Part shown: one piece after another, positions 60,289-64,000 of the stretch
Layout: each line of letters starts with the position of its first letter
How positions within the stretch are numbered: the first letter of the stretch is position 1
Assembly: GCA_016806645.1 (NCBI GenBank)
Contig: JACSYO010002135.1
Span: forward strand, 1 to 64,000
Length of the DNA: 64,000 bases
Reading direction: 5' to 3'
DNA from: Ophiodon elongatus
Lineage: Eukaryota; Chordata; Actinopteri; Perciformes; Hexagrammidae
Made by a program: the position numbers and the translations under genes
The notes under the pieces: model-generated
What the model saw: the letters and a program-made list of their open reading frames with translations, nothing else
Told to the model about the DNA's origin: nothing
Databases searched by the model: none

Positions 60289-62054
60289 TGGGTTCAAATA
60301 GAGCCATTCAATACAACCAAACATCAGCGTCTACAAGATGGGAGGCATTCAAGGCCTACGTACGAGGCCAAATGATCAGCTATACAAGCAGCACATCTAA
60401 TAAACAGCACCTAAAATTGATGGAGCTAGAAAAATATATCAAAGAACTTGAGACAGAAATTAACCTTAATGACACAAACGAGACCAGACAGAGACTGGCC
60501 ATTCTTAGAGCACAGTATAATGAATTATCCACAAATAAAGCATTATATAGCGTACTGAAACAGACATTCTACAATCAAGGAGAAAGGGCAGGGAAACCTT
60601 TGGCCTGGCGTTTAAAGTCAATGCAGAACGAAAGATCAATTTTAGAAATTGAGTCGGAGAAAGGGACGACAGTTACTAACCCACAAGAAATAAATAGCAC
60701 TTTCCAGACATTTTATTCTAAATTGTACACGTCAGAAAGTCCAGCCACATCTCACACACTCCACAGCTTCCTAGGTCAGATAAGAATACCGTTCCTTGGT
60801 GAGAGCCCAAAACAGGAACTCAACTCCCCAATTGTAATATCTGAGTTGTCAGAGGCCATAGACAGTATGAAAGGAGGGAAAGCTCCAGGACCTGACGGTG
60901 TTCCTATTGAAATCTACAAAACATTCAAGGACATGCTACTGGTTCCTTTACTGAATATGTTTGAAGAATCACTTGAAAATGATGAGCTGCCCCCATCTCT
61001 GCGGAACGCACTTATAGTCTTAATATTAAAGCCAGGTAAGCCCTCCACAAAGTGTGAATCCTACCACCCCATCTCCTTAATCAATTATGATGTGAAAATA
61101 ATAGCAAAAGTGCTTGCCAGAAGGTTGGAGAAACATTTGCCATCTATTGTGGCCTTAGATCAAAATGGATTTATTAAAGGAAGACAATGCTCTCACAATA
61201 TTCGTAGACTGATGAACATTATAGATGCCAAGAAAGAAATACCAGATGTGGCTGTGATAGGACTTGATGCGGAAAAGACCTTTGATAGGGTCGAGCATGA
61301 ATACCTATTTGAAGTGCTTAACCATTTTGGAATAGGCAACTACTTCCTTAGTTGGATCAAACTCTTATATCATGACTCAAGTGCTTCAGTAATAACCAAC
61401 TATATGGTATCAAAACAGCTCTCTCTTTGTAGGGGCACAAGACAAGGATGTCCCTTGTCTCCTCTTCTTTTTGTCCTGGCCATTGAACCTCTAGCAATTG
61501 CAATTAGAGGCAATAGTGAGATAACTGGTATCACAATTAATGATATTGAGAATAAAATAGGATTATTTGCTGATGATATAGTGCTCTTTCTGTCAGACTT
61601 GAAACAATCTATACCTTCTTTATTAAGTTTAATAGGAACATATGGTAGTTTCTCAGGTTATAAGGTTAATGCATCTAAGTCTACAATCCTATTTTTGAAA
61701 AAATCGGAGAGATTAACTCCACCACTAATTACACCATTTAGGAACATCGTGGACAGCTTTACATACCTCGGTATTAAAGTCACGCCTACAATAGAATCCA
61801 TAGTACCTACTAACTATAACCCTGTGACTGAGCCGGTAGTTGAATCTATTAATAGATGGAAATCTTTGCCAATATCCATGATTGGGCGTATTAATATTCT
61901 GAAAATGAATATTCTTCCTAAATTCATGTACCTTTTTGAAACCATCCCACTTGCTCCTCCTTCTAACTTCTTTACTAAAATGAAACAGCTTTTTTGTAAA
62001 TACGTTTGGAACGATAGCGCTCAAGACTGCGCATGCAGCCTCATATTGGTTTGA
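60289..62054 (+). pseudogene. LINE reverse transcriptase fragment
   Basis: An open frame of about 588 codons with no stop through the whole reverse transcriptase core. It starts inside the protein (no native ATG at the left edge) and ends at an early stop after YVWND, where the sequence leaves the family pattern. Confidence 0.88.
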
Positions 62055-63155
62055 ACACCAGCCAACGCTGCACTGGATAAGGATGGAGGAAACCACAACT
62101 TCCAAAATCCCCTTATATCTCTACCTTTATTCAGCAAACTTAGCCACTTTGAAGAAACACACTGCAAACCCCTTTGTTAAAAATACGCTGACAGTATGGC
62201 ATGAGGTGTTAAGTTATCTTGGGGAAAAAACTCCTCTATCCCAATACTCACCTATTTGGGGGAACAGAAACTTTACGCCAGGTACTAATGATCCTGGTTT
62301 TAAGTTATGGGCAGACAGAGGTATCAGAAAGATTTCAGATTTGTATGATTGTAATACTCATACTCTTTTAAGTTTTAATGAGATCAAGCAAAAGTTTAGC
62401 ATGGCTACAAAACATTTTTTCAAGTATCTCCAGATAAGAAGCTTCATAACAAAGACACAGAACTCTGTAAATCTCCCCTCTCTAAATTCTTTAGAAAAAA
62501 TAGCTTTAAACCATTATGGATCAGCTGGACTGATCTCAAAGTTTTATCAGACTATCATAGCTGCAGCAAAATAATCCTCAGATGACAAAAGGCTAGCATG
62601 GTGTTCTGACCTAAATGAAGAAATCACTATAGAAGAGTGGCAGGACATATGTCTACAGTGTCAAGTCCAAACAATAAACTCAAAGTTCAAGCTTCTCCAG
62701 TATAAATGGGTGATGAGAATATACATTACCATACACCGGATGCGTGTGTTAAATGTGGTATACATAAAGGTAGCTTGTCTCATTGCCTCTGGGAATGCAC
62801 CCTTATTAAAGATTTCTGGAAAGAGATTATTACAATCGTATATATTTGTATCAACGAACAACTTCCATTTTGTCCAAAACTCTGTCTTTTTGGGTGTTTC
62901 CTAGCAAACTGTACACTTAACAATAGCAAAAAGAAGATGGTCATATTTTGTCTTCTTGAAGCTAAACATAAAATTGCAATGGCTTGGAAATCTGTTCACA
63001 GGCTGAGCAAACGAAATTGGATGGAGGGACTACTACAGTTCCTTGCCCTAGAGAAACTTACATATGTAGTTAAAGGGAAATATAACACCTTTGCAAAGAT
63101 TTGGGGCTCATTTATGGAGTTTCTGGAGGGGGAAGATTTTGTTGTAACCCTGTAG
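62055..63155 (+). pseudogene. LINE ORF2 C-terminal remnant, frameshifted and with a nonsense codon
   Basis: Two frames together cover the ORF2 tail. The text SYWFEHQPTLHWIR to IIAAAK is broken by TAA at 62572 but readable on to about 62705, then VKCGIHKGSLSHCLWEC to GEDFVVTL is in another frame. Confidence 0.85.
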
Positions 63156-63347
63156 TCTACCGTTTCTACCGTATTTTTATTTTTTTGTTTCTGCTGAGAG
63201 TAACGCCCAACAACAACAAAACATGCCACTGATATCTCTATTTGAAATATCTCCAAGTGCCTATAAGTACCTTTTGATGTGCCTTGTTCTGTCTTGTGTT
63301 TGTGTATTGTGGAAAAGACAATAAAAAACATTTGTCAAAAAAAAAAA

Positions 63348-64000
63348 CACATTAAGATGAAGAGTTACAGCAGGCTTTTAGGTCAAGCATGGGGTAAATT
63401 GGGGTGAGGATGGTTATAGTTAAAGTACTGCGATGTGAACATCATAAATTAAAGTCTGTTCGTGTGTTTCTTTATGACCGATGGGAGAAAACCCAATTAA
63501 TTTTGGGGACGACTGCATCATCGCAGCAGCAAAGAATGAGAATCAAAGTGAGTAAAAACAATAAGATAAGTGAAGGTCACCGATTAATGTGTCACGACGA
63601 GGAGGCATTCCCCCGCCAGCACTTGTTAAACGGATCCTGCATTTGGTTAATGTTTACTGTCCTCCTGTATGTCTCCTTCTGCCAGCTGCGAGATGAACGC
63701 CGCTCGATTATTGTGCAGATTCTGCGTCGCCCACGTGAGCAGAAACGTGATTTCTTCCTCGTCCGCTTGTTTTCCTCTGGTCACCGACAGGGTGCGGGTT
63801 AAACCCGCTTAAAACACCAAGCATGCAGCAAAGTAAAACATGACCACCTACTGCTGCGGTAACTGTTACATAACCTGAGAAAACATCTGACCGGCGCATT
63901 GTTTATTGGGGAAAGAGTCTTTGATCGGTGAAAAGAAAGTCTTCAAAGCAGAGTGTTAAACAAAAACAAAAATTAGAATTATGTGTTAGATCTCGGAGCA
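63348..64000. other. right edge, no gene seen
   Basis: Unique-looking sequence with no recognised exon, repeat or RNA gene. Confidence 0.5.

Larger units (their letters stand above)
60289..63347 (+). mobile_element. 5'-truncated L1/Tx1-type LINE, ORF2 remnant
   Basis: Non-LTR retrotransposon remnant. The endonuclease domain and ORF1 are absent. The first frame, to 62054, carries the reverse transcriptase blocks KAPGPDGVPIEIYKTF, SYHPISLINYDVKIIAK, DQNGFIKGRQ, GLDAEKTFDRVEHEYL, RGTRQGCPLSPLLFVLAIEP and the catalytic GLFADDIVLF. Near 62030 a segment is missing and the frame shifts. The second frame runs to a stop at 62572-62574 and continues readable beyond it. A further shift near 62705 leads to CVKCGIHKGSLSHCLWEC, the C-terminal cysteine-histidine motif, and a stop near 63155. 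AATAAA (63320-63325) and an 11-A tail (63337-63347) mark the 3' end. It is inactive. Confidence 0.9.

Noticed and set aside
61725..62105. A minus-strand 126-codon frame within the LINE
   Set aside because: It is antisense to the reverse transcriptase remnant, with no domain of its own.
60270..63360. Target-site duplication of the LINE
   Set aside because: Only a 5-base match (ACATT) could be seen between the 5' edge and the sequence after the poly(A), too short to claim.

Overview
The window is vertebrate nuclear DNA, almost certainly from a ray-finned (teleost) fish. The evidence is spliced genes with GT-AG introns, long CA/TG, GA and AT microsatellites, several interspersed repeats of kinds familiar from teleost genomes, and an L1/Tx1-type LINE. 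I see no operons, bacterial signals, CRISPR array, rRNA or intact tRNA gene.

The main locus is one complete plus-strand gene, nfatc1 (calcineurin-dependent transcription factor NFATc1). I could thread ten coding exons from 9533 to 47841. All introns are GT-AG and all phases agree, giving a protein of 840 residues. The protein keeps the whole regulatory layout of the family: SPRIEIT and LxVP calcineurin-docking sites, SP repeats, a KRK signal, the Rel homology region with its YETEGSRG DNA-contact loop, the KRKR signal, two sumoylation-type sites and the YLDDVNEIIRNDLSS C terminus. The first exon is of the MKSAEE (alpha, promoter P1) type. Positions 1 to about 8900 hold no recognisable gene, only simple repeats, a decayed satellite-like tract and unique sequence.

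Downstream of nfatc1 are a single-coding-exon class A GPCR-like gene (52252-53109, plus) and a three-coding-exon slc52a3-type riboflavin transporter (59114 down to 55907, minus). These two genes converge. Upstream of the transporter lies a 5'-truncated, broken L1/Tx1 LINE (about 60289-63347) that ends in a poly(A) tail.

The nfatc1 introns and the intergenic spacers carry several repeat families, some nested: a ~500-bp element in four copies (one with probable target-site duplications), a foldback element in three copies, hAT-like short elements and a tRNA-derived SINE fragment. I found no clearly new biological system. The most useful leads are a possible short NFATc1 isoform made by reading past exon 8, a frame-neutral exon 6 bracketed by TG tracts, an upstream ORF in the nfatc1 leader, a GPCR lacking several canonical class A residues, and a transporter stop codon that lies inside an AATAAA signal.
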